Below, piece by piece: positions 48,570 through 57,353 of a DNA stretch of 64,000 nt. Within the stretch, counting starts at the first letter, position 1. Every line of letters begins with the position of its first letter. Below the pieces are notes generated by a model. It was not told the DNA's origin. It worked only from the letters and a program-made list of their open reading frames with translations, and made no database searches. The stretch comes from DASUPK01 sp963804595 (GTDB taxonomy: Bacteria; Actinomycetota; Thermoleophilia; Solirubrobacterales; 70-9): contig CAWDQZ010000003.1 in the NCBI GenBank assembly GCA_963804595.1, positions 62,001 to 126,000 on the forward strand. Reading direction: 5' to 3'. Made by a program: the position numbers and the translations under genes.

Positions 48570-49460
48570 CTAGGGCCTCTTCGGGTACTTGGAGAAGTCC
48601 GGGCTGCGTCCCTGCTGGTAGGCGTTGCGCCCCTCCTGGCCCTCCTCGGTCATGTAGAAGAGGAGCGTCGCGTCGTGGGAGAGCTGCTGGATACCGGTGA
48701 GCCCGTCCTCGGTCGCGTTGAAGCTCGCCTTGAGCAGGCGCAGCGAGAGGGGGGAGAGGGCCGCCATCTCGCGGCACCAGGCGACGGTCTCGCGCTCCAG
48801 CTGGTCGAGCGGGACGACCGTGTTGACCAGTCCCATGTCGAGGGCCTCCTGGGCGTCGTAGAGGCGCGAGAGAAACCAGATCTCCTTGGCCTTCTTCACC
48901 CCGACGTTGCGGGCGAGCAGTGATGCGCCGAAGCCACCATCGAAGCTGCCCACGCGCGGACCGGTCTGGCCGAAGACCGCGTTGTCGCCGGCGATCGTCA
49001 GGTCGCAGACCAGGTGCAGGATGTGCCCGCCGCCGACCGCGTAACCGGCGACCATCGCGACCACCGGCTTCGGCAGTCGTCGGATCTGGACGTGCAGGTC
49101 CCCGACATCGAGGCGGCCGACGCCCTGCTGGGCGACCTCGTCCTTGCCGATGTAGCCGTCGTCACCGCGAATGCGCTGGTCGCCGCCTGAGCAGAACGCC
49201 CTGTCGCCAGCCCCGGTGAAGATGATCGTGGCAACCCCGACGTCATCGCGGGCCTGGGTGAAGGCGTCTCGCAGCTCGGCGATGGTCGGGGGGCGAAAGG
49301 CGTTGTGGACCTCCGGGCGGTTGATCGAGATCTTCGCGATCTGATCGCCGCGCTCGTAGATCACGTCCTCGTAATCCCCCTCGGCGCGCCACTCGATCGG
49401 CGCGTAGAGCTGCTCCTCGGGCGGAGCGTCCTTGTGGCGTCTCGGCACGGCGGCAACCAT
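48570..49460 (-). CDS. menB: 1,4-Dihydroxy-2-naphthoyl-CoA synthase
   Basis: A crotonase-fold enzyme closing the naphthoquinone ring. 296 aa. Diagnostic blocks: ISINRPEVHNAFRPPTIAEL, FCSGGDQRIRG, YAVGGGHILHLVCDLTIA, GPRVGSFDGGFGASLLAR and a C-terminal EGQEGRNAYQQGRSPDFSKY. The ATG at 49460 gives a typical 40-residue lead before the domain. Only 12 bases separate this start from that of divergent menE, so their promoters must overlap coding sequence. Confidence 0.96.
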   Translation of the reverse strand: MVAAVPRRHKDAPPEEQLYAPIEWRAEGDYEDVIYERGDQIAKISINRPEVHNAFRPPTIAELRDAFTQARDDVGVATIIFTGAGDRAFCSGGDQRIRGDDGYIGKDEVAQQGVGRLDVGDLHVQIRRLPKPVVAMVAGYAVGGGHILHLVCDLTIAGDNAVFGQTGPRVGSFDGGFGASLLARNVGVKKAKEIWFLSRLYDAQEALDMGLVNTVVPLDQLERETVAWCREMAALSPLSLRLLKASFNATEDGLTGIQQLSHDATLLFYMTEEGQEGRNAYQQGRSPDFSKYPKRP

Positions 49461-49465
49461 AGACT
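49460..49465 (+). promoter_or_regulatory. -10-like TAGACT, 7 bases before menE, overlapping the menB start
   Basis: TAGACT begins on the last base of the menB start codon complement and is seven bases from the menE GTG, without a ribosome site. Confidence 0.45.
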
Positions 49466-49472
49466 TTCGCTC

Positions 49473-50813
49473 GTGAAGCTCGACAACTGGCTCGCGCAAC
49501 GGGCGCACAGTTGCCCCGAGCGGACCGCGCTGGTCACCGAAGCGTCCAGCGTCACGTACGCGGAGCTGGAGGCGGAGGCGACCTGGGTCGCTCGCCGGCT
49601 GGCCGCCTACGGGGTGAGGAGGGATGCCGTCGCGGCGCTCACCATGCATCCGCGCCGCGAGGAGGTCGTCCTGCTGCATGCCCTGATGAAGCTCGGCGCC
49701 GTCGCCCTGCCTCTCAGCCCCCGGCTCACCGAGGCCGAGCGGGCGGCCGTGCTGGCCGCGGAGCGGCCGGCGGTCGACCTGAACGACGCGGCCGAGCTCA
49801 CCCAGACGGAGGCTGACCTGCCGCTGCTGGGCGAGCACGACATGGCCGACCTCCAGTGCCGCATCCTGACCAGCGGGACCTCCGGTGAGCCCCGGCCCGT
49901 CGGGCTCACCTACGGGAACTTCCTCTTCAGCGCGATGGGATCGGCGTTCAACATCGGCGTCGATCCGTCCGACCGCTGGCTCTGCTGCCTGCCGCTCAGC
50001 CACGTCGCCGGCCTCTCGATCGTCATCCGCTCGGTGATCTACGGCACCACAGCGGTCCTGCTCGACGGCTTCGACACCGAGCAGGTCGCCAACACCCTCG
50101 TCTCGGGTGACATCTCCGTCCTCTCGCTCGTCCCGACTCAGCTGATCCGCCTGCTGGAGGCCGACGCCGATCTCTCCGCTCCACGCGCGATTCTGATCGG
50201 GGGCGGGCCGGTGCCCTCGGATGCCCTCCGCGCAGCGCTCGGCCGTGGCGCCACCGTCGTCCAGACCTACGGCATGACCGAAACCTGCTCGCAGGTCACC
50301 ACCCTGTCCCCCGAGGACGCCGAGCGAAAGGTCGGCTCAGCCGGCCGGCCCCTGCTCACCACTCACGTCCGGATCGAAGACGGCGAGATCCTGGTGCAAG
50401 GTCCGACCGTCGCTCCGGGTTGCTACGAGAGCGACGACTGGCTCCACACCGGTGACCTCGGTCATATCGACGAGGAGGGATTTCTCTACGTCACCGGTCG
50501 CAACAGCGAGGTGATCGTCACGGGCGCTGAGAACGTGATGCCGGCCGAAGTCGAGGCCGTCCTGATCGCGCACCCCGCGGTCGCCGACGCCGCGGTGGTC
50601 GGACGACCGGATCCCGAATGGCAGGAGATGGTCTGCGCCCTGGTCGTACTGCGCGAGGGGGCAGAGGCCGGCGACGAAGAGATCCGGTCGCACTGCTCCT
50701 CTTCGCTCGCCCCCTACAAGGTGCCGAAACGGGTCGACTTCGTCGAGAGCCTGCCGAGGACCGCGTCCGGAAAGCTCCTGCGGGGCCAGTTGCCCCAACC
50801 GGCCGGTCGCTAG
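49473..50813 (+). CDS. menE: o-Succinylbenzoate-CoA ligase
   Basis: An ANL-superfamily adenylating enzyme activating OSB. 446 aa from GTG 49473. AMP-binding motifs: LTSGTSGEPRPVGLTY (P-loop), QTYGMTETCSQV, LHTGDLGHIDEEGFLYVTGR and the C-terminal lysine in PRTASGKLLRG. The last base of its stop codon lies 13 bases before ilvC, so menE and ilvC probably share a transcript. Confidence 0.94.
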   Translation: MKLDNWLAQRAHSCPERTALVTEASSVTYAELEAEATWVARRLAAYGVRRDAVAALTMHPRREEVVLLHALMKLGAVALPLSPRLTEAERAAVLAAERPAVDLNDAAELTQTEADLPLLGEHDMADLQCRILTSGTSGEPRPVGLTYGNFLFSAMGSAFNIGVDPSDRWLCCLPLSHVAGLSIVIRSVIYGTTAVLLDGFDTEQVANTLVSGDISVLSLVPTQLIRLLEADADLSAPRAILIGGGPVPSDALRAALGRGATVVQTYGMTETCSQVTTLSPEDAERKVGSAGRPLLTTHVRIEDGEILVQGPTVAPGCYESDDWLHTGDLGHIDEEGFLYVTGRNSEVIVTGAENVMPAEVEAVLIAHPAVADAAVVGRPDPEWQEMVCALVVLREGAEAGDEEIRSHCSSSLAPYKVPKRVDFVESLPRTASGKLLRGQLPQPAGR

Positions 50814-50826
50814 CATCCGCCGCCTC

Positions 50827-51825
50827 ATGGCCGCCGAGGACGTCCTCTACGACAAGGATGCGGACCTCTCCGCACTGGAGGGGAAGACGATCGCGATCCT
50901 GGGCTACGGCTCCCAGGGGCACGCGCACGCGCTCAACCTGAAGGACTCGGGGATGGACGTGGTGGTGGGGCTGCGCCCCGACTCTTCGAGCCGCGCCGAC
51001 GCGGAGGCCGAGGGGCTCGAGGTGCTCGACGTCACTGACGCGGCCAGCAGAGGCGACGTCGTGATGATCCTGCTGCCGGACGAGAAGCAGGCTCAGATCT
51101 GGAACGAGGAGATCTCTGACGGGATCGCCGACGGCAACCTGCTCATGTTCGCCCACGGATTCGCCATCCGCTTCGGGCAGATCGAGCCGCCACCTGACGT
51201 GGACGTGGGGATGGTCGCCCCGAAGGGGCCCGGCCACCTGGTCCGCCGCGAGTTCGTGGAGGGGCAGGGGGTTCCCTGCCTGATGGCGATCCATCAGGAC
51301 GCGACCGGCACCGCCCGCGAGCAGGTCCTCGCCTACGCGTCGGGCATCGGCGGGGGCCGCGCCGGCATCATCGAGACGACCTTCAAGGACGAGGCCGAGA
51401 CCGACCTGTTCGGCGAGCAGGCGGTCCTCTGCGGCGGCGCCACCGAGCTCGTGCGCGCCGGCTTCGACACGCTGGTCGAGGCGGGGTACGACCCGCGGCT
51501 CGCCTACTTCGAGTGCCTGCACGAGCTCAAGCTGATCGTCGATCTGATGTACGAGCACGGCATCCAGGGGATGCGGCACTCGATCTCGAACACGGCGGAG
51601 TACGGCGACATGACCCGCGGGCCGAAGGTGATCACCGACGAAACCCGCCAGGCGATGAGGAAGATCCTCGCCGACATCCAGTCCGGCGAGTTCGCGAAGG
51701 AGTGGATCGCCGAGAACGAGGCGGGTCAGGAGAACTTCCAGCGCATGCGTGAGGAGGCGGCCAACTCACAGGTCGAGAAGGTCGGCAGGGACCTCCGCGC
51801 GATGATGCCCTGGATCGACGACTAG
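50827..51825 (+). CDS. ilvC: Ketol-acid reductoisomerase, class I
   Basis: Converts acetolactate to dihydroxyisovalerate with NAD(P)H and magnesium. 332 aa. The cofactor loop is GYGSQGHAHALNLKDSG with VGLRPDSSS (phosphate-contacting Ser/Arg residues, suggesting NADPH), the metal/substrate part has GLAVGV-type FAHGFAIRF and VAPKGPGH, and the knot domain has TTFKDEAETDLFGEQAVLCGG, quoted in part. TAGCAT overlaps the menE stop 10 bases before the ATG. It is separated from ilvBN by the men block. Confidence 0.96.
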   Translation: MAAEDVLYDKDADLSALEGKTIAILGYGSQGHAHALNLKDSGMDVVVGLRPDSSSRADAEAEGLEVLDVTDAASRGDVVMILLPDEKQAQIWNEEISDGIADGNLLMFAHGFAIRFGQIEPPPDVDVGMVAPKGPGHLVRREFVEGQGVPCLMAIHQDATGTAREQVLAYASGIGGGRAGIIETTFKDEAETDLFGEQAVLCGGATELVRAGFDTLVEAGYDPRLAYFECLHELKLIVDLMYEHGIQGMRHSISNTAEYGDMTRGPKVITDETRQAMRKILADIQSGEFAKEWIAENEAGQENFQRMREEAANSQVEKVGRDLRAMMPWIDD

Positions 51826-51830
51826 CCGGA

Positions 51831-51836
51831 TAGGCT
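51831..51836 (+). promoter_or_regulatory. -10-like TAGGCT, 7 bases before cynS
   Basis: TAGGCT, then CCGGGCG, then the cynS ATG. Same hexamer and spacing as the nitroreductase gene at 60810. Confidence 0.5.
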
Positions 51837-51843
51837 CCGGGCG

Positions 51844-52296
51844 ATGACCCGAGCAGAGCTCACCGAGGAGATCCTGGCGGCCAAGCACTCGCGAGGGCTG
51901 AGCTGGGGCGAATTGGCGGAGCGCCTGAACGCACCGGTCGAGTGGGCGACGGCGGCCTTGCTGGGCCAGTTCCCGCTCGACGACACGCAGGCCCGTGCCG
52001 TCACTGAGGCGCTGGGCCTGCACGCAGATGCCATCCCGGAGCTGACTGCGTCGCCGATGCGGGGTGGGCTGGACGAGGTGGTGCCGACCGATCCGACCAT
52101 CTACCGGCTATACGAGATCGTTCAGGTCTATGGCCCGGCGCTCAAGGAACTGATCCACGAGGAGTTCGGGGACGGGATCATGAGCGCGATCAACTTCGGC
52201 TTCACGGTTCGGCGCCTGCCGGACGACAAGGGAGACAGGGTGGAGATCGTCCTCAACGGCAAGTTCCTGCCGTATGAGTGGCGAGAGACGGACTAG
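51844..52296 (+). CDS. cynS: Cyanate hydratase (cyanase)
   Basis: Decomposes cyanate with bicarbonate to ammonia and carbon dioxide; active as a decamer. 150 aa. The N-terminal helix-turn-helix-like domain is followed by the catalytic domain, with the conserved R88 and E91 (YRLYEIVQVYG) and S114 (DGIMSAINF). The C-terminus ends FLPYEW, as in the family. No cynR or carbonic anhydrase gene is beside it. Confidence 0.96.
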   Translation: MTRAELTEEILAAKHSRGLSWGELAERLNAPVEWATAALLGQFPLDDTQARAVTEALGLHADAIPELTASPMRGGLDEVVPTDPTIYRLYEIVQVYGPALKELIHEEFGDGIMSAINFGFTVRRLPDDKGDRVEIVLNGKFLPYEWRETD

Positions 52297-52303
52297 GGGC
52301 TGC

Positions 52304-52681
52304 TCAGGCGACGGTGGGTGCCGGGACTCCGTCCGGGGGTGGCGGCCCGTACTGGTTGTCACCCGGATCGCTCTGGCGCAGGTAGAAGATGAGCAGCACG
52401 ATGAACCCGATGATCGGGATCAGGCCGATCAGCACCCACCAGCCGGAGTGGTCAGTGTCGTGCAGCCGTCGTATCGCCACCGAGAGGTTCGGCAGCAGCA
52501 GCGCCAGTGACGCCAGTCCGCTCACCACACCGAAGCTGCCGATGATGACGTCGATGATGGTGGCGCCAATCCCAACCAGGATCCCAAACAGGAACCACCA
52601 CCAGAATGCCGGTCTTGACGCGCGGCCGTCGAACTTCACGTAATGGTCGAATCCAGACCTGACTGCCTCAGCAAAGGTCAC
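52304..52681 (-). CDS. DUF805 membrane protein
   Basis: 125 aa with about three to four helices. Family blocks: YVKFDGRASRPAFWWWFLF, LPNLSVAIRRLHDTDHSGWW and GLIPIIGFIVLLIF. The C-terminus is Pro/Gly-rich (YGPPPPDGVP). The function of the family is unknown. It converges on cynS with a 7-base gap. Confidence 0.9.
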   Translation of the reverse strand: MTFAEAVRSGFDHYVKFDGRASRPAFWWWFLFGILVGIGATIIDVIIGSFGVVSGLASLALLLPNLSVAIRRLHDTDHSGWWVLIGLIPIIGFIVLLIFYLRQSDPGDNQYGPPPPDGVPAPTVA

Positions 52682-52731
52682 TTGTTCTCCTTCCCCACAT
52701 AGTCCGCTTCGTAACTCACTGGGTACACCTT

Positions 52732-53367
52732 CTAGACCTCGGGGGTGCGGCTTTCCGCCTCGCTCGAGATCTGGCCAGAAGGCGGCGTCGACCCGGACTC
52801 CTCATACGAGAACGGCGGCCAGTCCTCGGTGATCAGCAGGAAGTAGCCGCTGGTCCTGACGAGGTAGGCCATCGCCGAAAGCATCGGGTTGAAGAGACCC
52901 TCCCCAAGCTTGCCCGTGAACAGGATCGCGAACCAGGCGATGATCGAGACGACGTACAGGATGATCCCCTGCACGATCGCGAGCAGCATCACCGGGATGC
53001 CGATGATCAGCCGGAGCCCCGTCTTGAGACGGCTGTACTCCCCGAGCGGCGCAGGGACGCCGATTCGAACCGGGTAGCCCGGCGCCTCTTCGCCGCCAAA
53101 AGGCGGGAACTCGTCGCTCAGCAGGTAGAGGAAGCTGTTCGTCCTCCCGGACATCCGCACGTAACCGGCGTTGAAGTTGTACAGCCCCTCCGGGTATTTG
53201 CCGGTGAAGACGATCGCGAACCAGGCGATGATCGCCGCGATCTCGGCGACGATCCCGTAGACGTAGGCCACGATCAGCCAGGGGATCGCGACGATGTAGC
53301 GGAAGAACGTTGTCAGGCGGTTCCGGCCTTCGAGCGCGGGGTCCGCCTCGTAGCTGATCGGGTACAT
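52732..53367 (-). CDS. DUF4389 membrane protein, duplicated domain
   Basis: 211 aa from ATG 53367 (MYPISYEADPALEGRNRLTT). Two similar halves, each with two helices and the block IIAWFAIVFTGKYPEGLYNF or IIAWFAILFTGKLGEGLFNP, followed by RxxSFLYLLSDEFPPF or TSGYFLLITEDWPPF. Internal duplication is the normal state for this family. Function unknown. GGGAGAGAGC precedes the ATG. Confidence 0.9.
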   Translation of the reverse strand: MYPISYEADPALEGRNRLTTFFRYIVAIPWLIVAYVYGIVAEIAAIIAWFAIVFTGKYPEGLYNFNAGYVRMSGRTNSFLYLLSDEFPPFGGEEAPGYPVRIGVPAPLGEYSRLKTGLRLIIGIPVMLLAIVQGIILYVVSIIAWFAILFTGKLGEGLFNPMLSAMAYLVRTSGYFLLITEDWPPFSYEESGSTPPSGQISSEAESRTPEV

Positions 53368-53529
53368 GCTCTCTCCCAGGTCGAGGTCGTGGGGATTGCG
53401 CCCCCGGGCGAGCCTTCCCCCAAATGGACGCGCGGCCACCCTACTCCACCATTCGGAGGGCTTTCCACCGTCTCAACGGAATAACGCCCGTGTTGGGCGA
53501 TGGCTAGCCTTGCGGCTCGCTCTGAATCG

Positions 53530-54669
53530 ATGGAACGGACGATCGTTGAAATCCCAGCTGCACTGAGGCCGGCCGACGGACGGTTCGGCTGCGGCCCCTC
53601 CAAGGTGAGGCCGGAGGCGCTCGCCAAGCTCGCGACCCAGAACGACCTGATGGGAACCTCGCATCGCCAGCAGCCGATCCGGGAACTGGTCGGGCGCGTT
53701 CGCTCGGGCCTCGCGGAGCTCTTTGCCCTTCCCGACGGCTACGAGATCGCGCTCGGCAATGGCGGCACCACCGCGTTCTGGGACGCCGCGACGGCCTGGC
53801 TCGTCCGAGACCGCGCGCTGCACCTGAGCTACGGCGAGTTCTCCTCGAAGTTCGCCAAGTCCACGGCTGCTGCGCCGTTCCTGGCTGATCCGATCGTCGT
53901 CGAGGCCGAGCCGGGCGACGCGCCTGAGCCGGTCGCGGATCCCGAGGCCGACGTGATCGCGTGGGCCCACAACGAGACCTCGACCGGCGTCGTCGTCCCG
54001 GTGGGGCGGCCCGGGGATTCCGGCGACAGCCTGCTCCTGATCGACGCCACCTCGGGTGCGGCGGGCCTTCCGGTCGACGTCGCGGAGGTCGACGCCTACT
54101 ACTTCGCCCCGCAGAAGGCCTTCGCCGCCGAGGGCGGCCTCTGGCTCACCCTGCTCAGCCCCGCCGCGATCGCGCGGATCGAGGAGCTCGACGGCGGCGG
54201 CGGCGGCCGCTGGCAGCCGCCCTCCCTCTCGCTTGCGGTCGCCCTGGAGAACTCGCGGAAGGAGCAGACCTACAACACGCCCGCCATCGCGACGCTGTTC
54301 CTGCTCGCCGACCAGGTCGAGTGGTTGCTGGACGGCGGCGGCCTCGACTTCGGGGTGTCGCGGAGCCGCGCGTCGTCGGAGCGCCTCTACGGCTGGGCCG
54401 AGGCCTCAGAGGTCGCAACGCCGTTCGTCGCCGACCAGGCGAAGCGCTCGGCGGTTGTGGGCACGATCGACTTCGACGAGTCGGTCGACGCGCCGGCTCT
54501 CGCGAGCACCCTGAGGGCGAACGGCATCGTCGACACCGAGCCCTACCGCAAGCTCGGGCGAAACCAGCTGCGAATCGGGATGTTCCCGGCCGTCGACCCG
54601 GATGACGTCGAGGCGCTCACCGCCTGCATCGACTGGGTGCTCGAGAACGGCGACGGGGTGAGGCGATGA
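53530..54669 (+). CDS. serC: Phosphoserine aminotransferase
   Basis: Transaminates 3-phosphohydroxypyruvate in serine synthesis. 379 aa from ATG 53530 (MERTIVEIPAALRP), the family-typical start; ATG 53500 would add ten residues. FGCGPSKVRPEAL, SHRQQPIRELV, GNGGTTAFWDAATAWLV and the PLP lysine in YYFAPQKAFAAEGG are visible. It belongs to the actinobacterial/mycobacterial type. Its stop overlaps the serA ATG by 4 bases (ATGA), so they are co-translated. Confidence 0.94.
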   Translation: MERTIVEIPAALRPADGRFGCGPSKVRPEALAKLATQNDLMGTSHRQQPIRELVGRVRSGLAELFALPDGYEIALGNGGTTAFWDAATAWLVRDRALHLSYGEFSSKFAKSTAAAPFLADPIVVEAEPGDAPEPVADPEADVIAWAHNETSTGVVVPVGRPGDSGDSLLLIDATSGAAGLPVDVAEVDAYYFAPQKAFAAEGGLWLTLLSPAAIARIEELDGGGGGRWQPPSLSLAVALENSRKEQTYNTPAIATLFLLADQVEWLLDGGGLDFGVSRSRASSERLYGWAEASEVATPFVADQAKRSAVVGTIDFDESVDAPALASTLRANGIVDTEPYRKLGRNQLRIGMFPAVDPDDVEALTACIDWVLENGDGVRR

Positions 54670-56258
54670 GCGAGCGGGCCAAGGTCCTCGTCAAGGAGAA
54701 GATCGCCGACGCGGGCGTCGAGCTGCTGCAGGAGAGCTTCGACGTCGAGCTCGGATTGGAGTGGGACGGAACCGAGCTCGAGCAGCGCATCGGGGAGTTC
54801 GACGGCATCCTGATCCGCTCGGCGACGAAGCTCACCCCGGAGCTGATCGATCGAGCCGAGCGGCTCAAGGTGATCGGCCGCGCCGGCACCGGGGTCGACA
54901 ACGTCGACGTCGAGGCGGCGACCAAGCGCGGCATCGTCGTCGCGAACGCCCCCGAGGCGAATTCGATCGCCGCGGCCGAGCACACCCTGGCCCTGATTCT
55001 GGCCCTCTGCCGCAACATCCCGCAGGCGCACGCCTCCCTGGCCGGCGGCGCCTGGGACCGGGGCAAGTTCAAGGGGACAGAGCTCTACGGCAAGACGCTC
55101 GGCGTGTTCGGATTCGGGCGAATCGGCCAGCTCGTCGCCGCGCGCGCCCAGGCGTTCGAGATGCCCGTGGCCGCCTACGACAAGTTCGTCACAGCCGACC
55201 GCTTCCGTGAGCTCGGCGTGGAGGGGGTCGAGGACCCAGATCAGCTCTACGCGCGAGCCGACTTCATCACTCTGCATCTGCCGAAGACGCCCGAGACCGT
55301 CGACTTCATCAATGGCGAGGCGATCGCGAAGATGCGAGACGGCGTCCGGATCATCAACTGCGCCCGCGGCGAGCTGGTCGACCTCGACGCCCTCGTCGAG
55401 GGTCTCGACTTGGGCAAGGTCGCCGGCGCGGCGCTCGATGTCTTCCCCGAGGAGCCCTTCACGGATCATCCGATCCTGAAGCGCGACGACGTAGTCGTCA
55501 CCCCGCACCTCGGCGCCTCAACTGAGGAGGCGCAGGACCGCGCCGGCGTCGTCACCGCCGAGCAGGTGACGGCGGCACTGACGGGCGGCGTGGTGACGAC
55601 CGCCGTGAACATCGCCGCGGTGCGGCCGGAGGTGATGGAGCAACTGGCGCCATTCGTACCGCTCAGCGAGAAGCTCGGCCGGCTGACGCAGGCACTCGCC
55701 GACGGGACCCCAGACCGGGTCGAGGTGGAGTTCCGCGGCCGGCTCGCCGACCAGGACACCCGCATCCTCGGGATCGCCACGCTGGTCGGGATCCTCTCGG
55801 GCCACACTGAGGAGCCGGTGAACCTCGTCAACGGTCCTCATATGGCCGAGGAGCGCGGCATCGAGCTGACGGAAACGCGCGACGCGTCTTCGGAGGATTT
55901 CACGGAGCTCGTCGTGGTCAGGCTCCACAGTGGCGGCGACGTCGTCGAGGTCGCCGGCACGGGCGTCGGGCCCCGCAACATCCCCTATCTGGCGCGGGTC
56001 TGGGGCGAGGACTTCTATCTGCCCTTCGCGGACCACCTGGCGATCTTCCGCTACACCGACCAGCCGGGAATGATCGGTCGCGTCGGGACCGTCTTCGGCG
56101 AGGAGGGGGTCAACATCGTCTCGGCTGCGGTGGGTGCCGAGTCGGGCGGAGAGACCGCCGTGATGGCCCTGACGACGGACGCACCGGTCAATCCGGCGAC
56201 GATCGATCGGATCCTGGAGCTCGACGGCTTCGCCGTCGGGCGAGCCGTCTCCCTGTAG
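54666..56258 (+). CDS. serA: D-3-phosphoglycerate dehydrogenase
   Basis: The first step of serine synthesis, NAD-dependent. 530 aa, long form. Substrate motif RSATKLTPELI, NAD motif GVFGFGRIGQLVAARAQ, catalytic Arg/Glu/His blocks (NCARGELVD, DVFPEEPF, PHLGASTEEAQ). The C-terminal third carries the allosteric-substrate-binding and ACT domains (FRYTDQPGMIGRVGTVFGEE) for serine feedback. The coupled serC-serA order is unusual in that the reductive step follows the aminotransferase. Confidence 0.96.
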   Translation: MSERAKVLVKEKIADAGVELLQESFDVELGLEWDGTELEQRIGEFDGILIRSATKLTPELIDRAERLKVIGRAGTGVDNVDVEAATKRGIVVANAPEANSIAAAEHTLALILALCRNIPQAHASLAGGAWDRGKFKGTELYGKTLGVFGFGRIGQLVAARAQAFEMPVAAYDKFVTADRFRELGVEGVEDPDQLYARADFITLHLPKTPETVDFINGEAIAKMRDGVRIINCARGELVDLDALVEGLDLGKVAGAALDVFPEEPFTDHPILKRDDVVVTPHLGASTEEAQDRAGVVTAEQVTAALTGGVVTTAVNIAAVRPEVMEQLAPFVPLSEKLGRLTQALADGTPDRVEVEFRGRLADQDTRILGIATLVGILSGHTEEPVNLVNGPHMAEERGIELTETRDASSEDFTELVVVRLHSGGDVVEVAGTGVGPRNIPYLARVWGEDFYLPFADHLAIFRYTDQPGMIGRVGTVFGEEGVNIVSAAVGAESGGETAVMALTTDAPVNPATIDRILELDGFAVGRAVSL

Positions 56259-56261
56259 GGT
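56256..56261 (+). promoter_or_regulatory. -10-like TAGGGT overlapping the serA stop
   Basis: The TAG stop of serA forms the first half of TAGGGT, which ends six bases before the ATG of the quinone oxidoreductase gene. Confidence 0.4.
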
Positions 56262-56267
56262 CGGTTC

Positions 56268-57302
56268 ATGAAAGCGGTGGTCCTCACCGGCCACGGAGGG
56301 CCGGAGGTTCTGCAGGTGCAGGAGCGGCCCGATCCGCCGGTCGGCCCCGGCGAGGTGCGAATCGCCGTCAAGGCGGCGGGGATCAACTTCGCCGACACGA
56401 TGGCGCGGGTGGGGCTCTACCCGGAGGCACCGAAGCCGCCCTGTGTCCTCGGGTATGAGGTGGCTGGCGACGTTGAGTCGGTGGGGGATGGAGTCGAGGC
56501 GGTGAAGGTCGGGGACAGGGTTATGGCCGGCACACGGTTCGGCGGCCAGGCGTCAATGGTCACCATCCCCGAGAGCCAGGCGATTCCCCTGCCCGATGGG
56601 TTCAGCTACGAGCAGGGTGCCGCGTTCCCGGTCAACTACGCGACCTCATACGTGGCGCTCGTGATGATGGGGGGCCTGCGGGCGGGTGAGCGAGTTCTCA
56701 TCCATGCAGCCGGCGGCGGTGTGGGGATCTCGGCGATCCAGATCGCCCGTTCGCGGGGGGCGGAGATCTTCGGCACCGCGTCGGCGTCCAAGCACGAGGC
56801 GATCCAGGCCCAGGGGGTCGAGCACCCGATCGACTACCGCACGCGGGACTTCGAGAGCGAGATTCGGCGCCTCACTGACGGAGAGGGAGTCGATCTGATC
56901 ATGGACGCCACCGGTCCGACGAACTTCCGCAAGGACTACCGGCTCCTGCGCGAGGGGGGCCGGCTCGTCATGTACGGGCTCACGGAGGCCTCGGCTGGAA
57001 CGGGACGAGACATGCGGAAGCTGGTCAGCAGCCTGGCACGGATGCCCTTCGCCACCGTGCCGTGGTGGAAGAGCCTCCAATTGATGAGCGAGAACAAGGG
57101 CATCTTCGGGCTCAACATGCTCGCCTGGCAGGACCGGGAGGGCCTCGATCGCGTGATCGGACCCCTCAGTAAGGAGATCGAGGACGGCACGATCCAGATC
57201 GACCCGGTAGTTGCCGAGTCGTTCTCCTTCGAGGGCTCCGGAGAGGCCCACACCTTCATTGCCGAGCGGCGGAACATCGGCAAGGTCGTGCTCATTCCCT
57301 GA
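56268..57302 (+). CDS. NADPH:quinone oxidoreductase-like medium-chain reductase
   Basis: 344 aa, zinc-free MDR family. MKAVVLTGHGGPEVLQVQE, GINFADTMARVGLYP, GYEVAGDVESVG, the NADPH site LIHAAGGGVGISAIQIA, and IDYRTRDFESEI. The LLREGGRLVMYG and C-terminal region resemble VAT-1/synaptic-vesicle-type quinone reductases. The physiological substrate is unknown; a quinone or an alpha,beta-unsaturated carbonyl is likely. Confidence 0.9.
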   Translation: MKAVVLTGHGGPEVLQVQERPDPPVGPGEVRIAVKAAGINFADTMARVGLYPEAPKPPCVLGYEVAGDVESVGDGVEAVKVGDRVMAGTRFGGQASMVTIPESQAIPLPDGFSYEQGAAFPVNYATSYVALVMMGGLRAGERVLIHAAGGGVGISAIQIARSRGAEIFGTASASKHEAIQAQGVEHPIDYRTRDFESEIRRLTDGEGVDLIMDATGPTNFRKDYRLLREGGRLVMYGLTEASAGTGRDMRKLVSSLARMPFATVPWWKSLQLMSENKGIFGLNMLAWQDREGLDRVIGPLSKEIEDGTIQIDPVVAESFSFEGSGEAHTFIAERRNIGKVVLIP

Positions 57303-57353
57303 GCCGCAGGAGGATCCGCAGCAAACGCCGTTTACCGGGGTTATGGCACTCGA

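Noticed and set aside
46182..48923. A 913-codon open frame antisense to menD, menC and menA
   Set aside because: It spans three clear genes on the other strand and has Arg/Pro/Gly-rich shadow composition with no motif.
53035..53075. GGTTCGAATC-like T-loop on the minus strand suggesting a tRNA
   Set aside because: It lies inside the DUF4389 coding sequence (GYPVRIG codons), and no acceptor, D or anticodon stems can be built around it.
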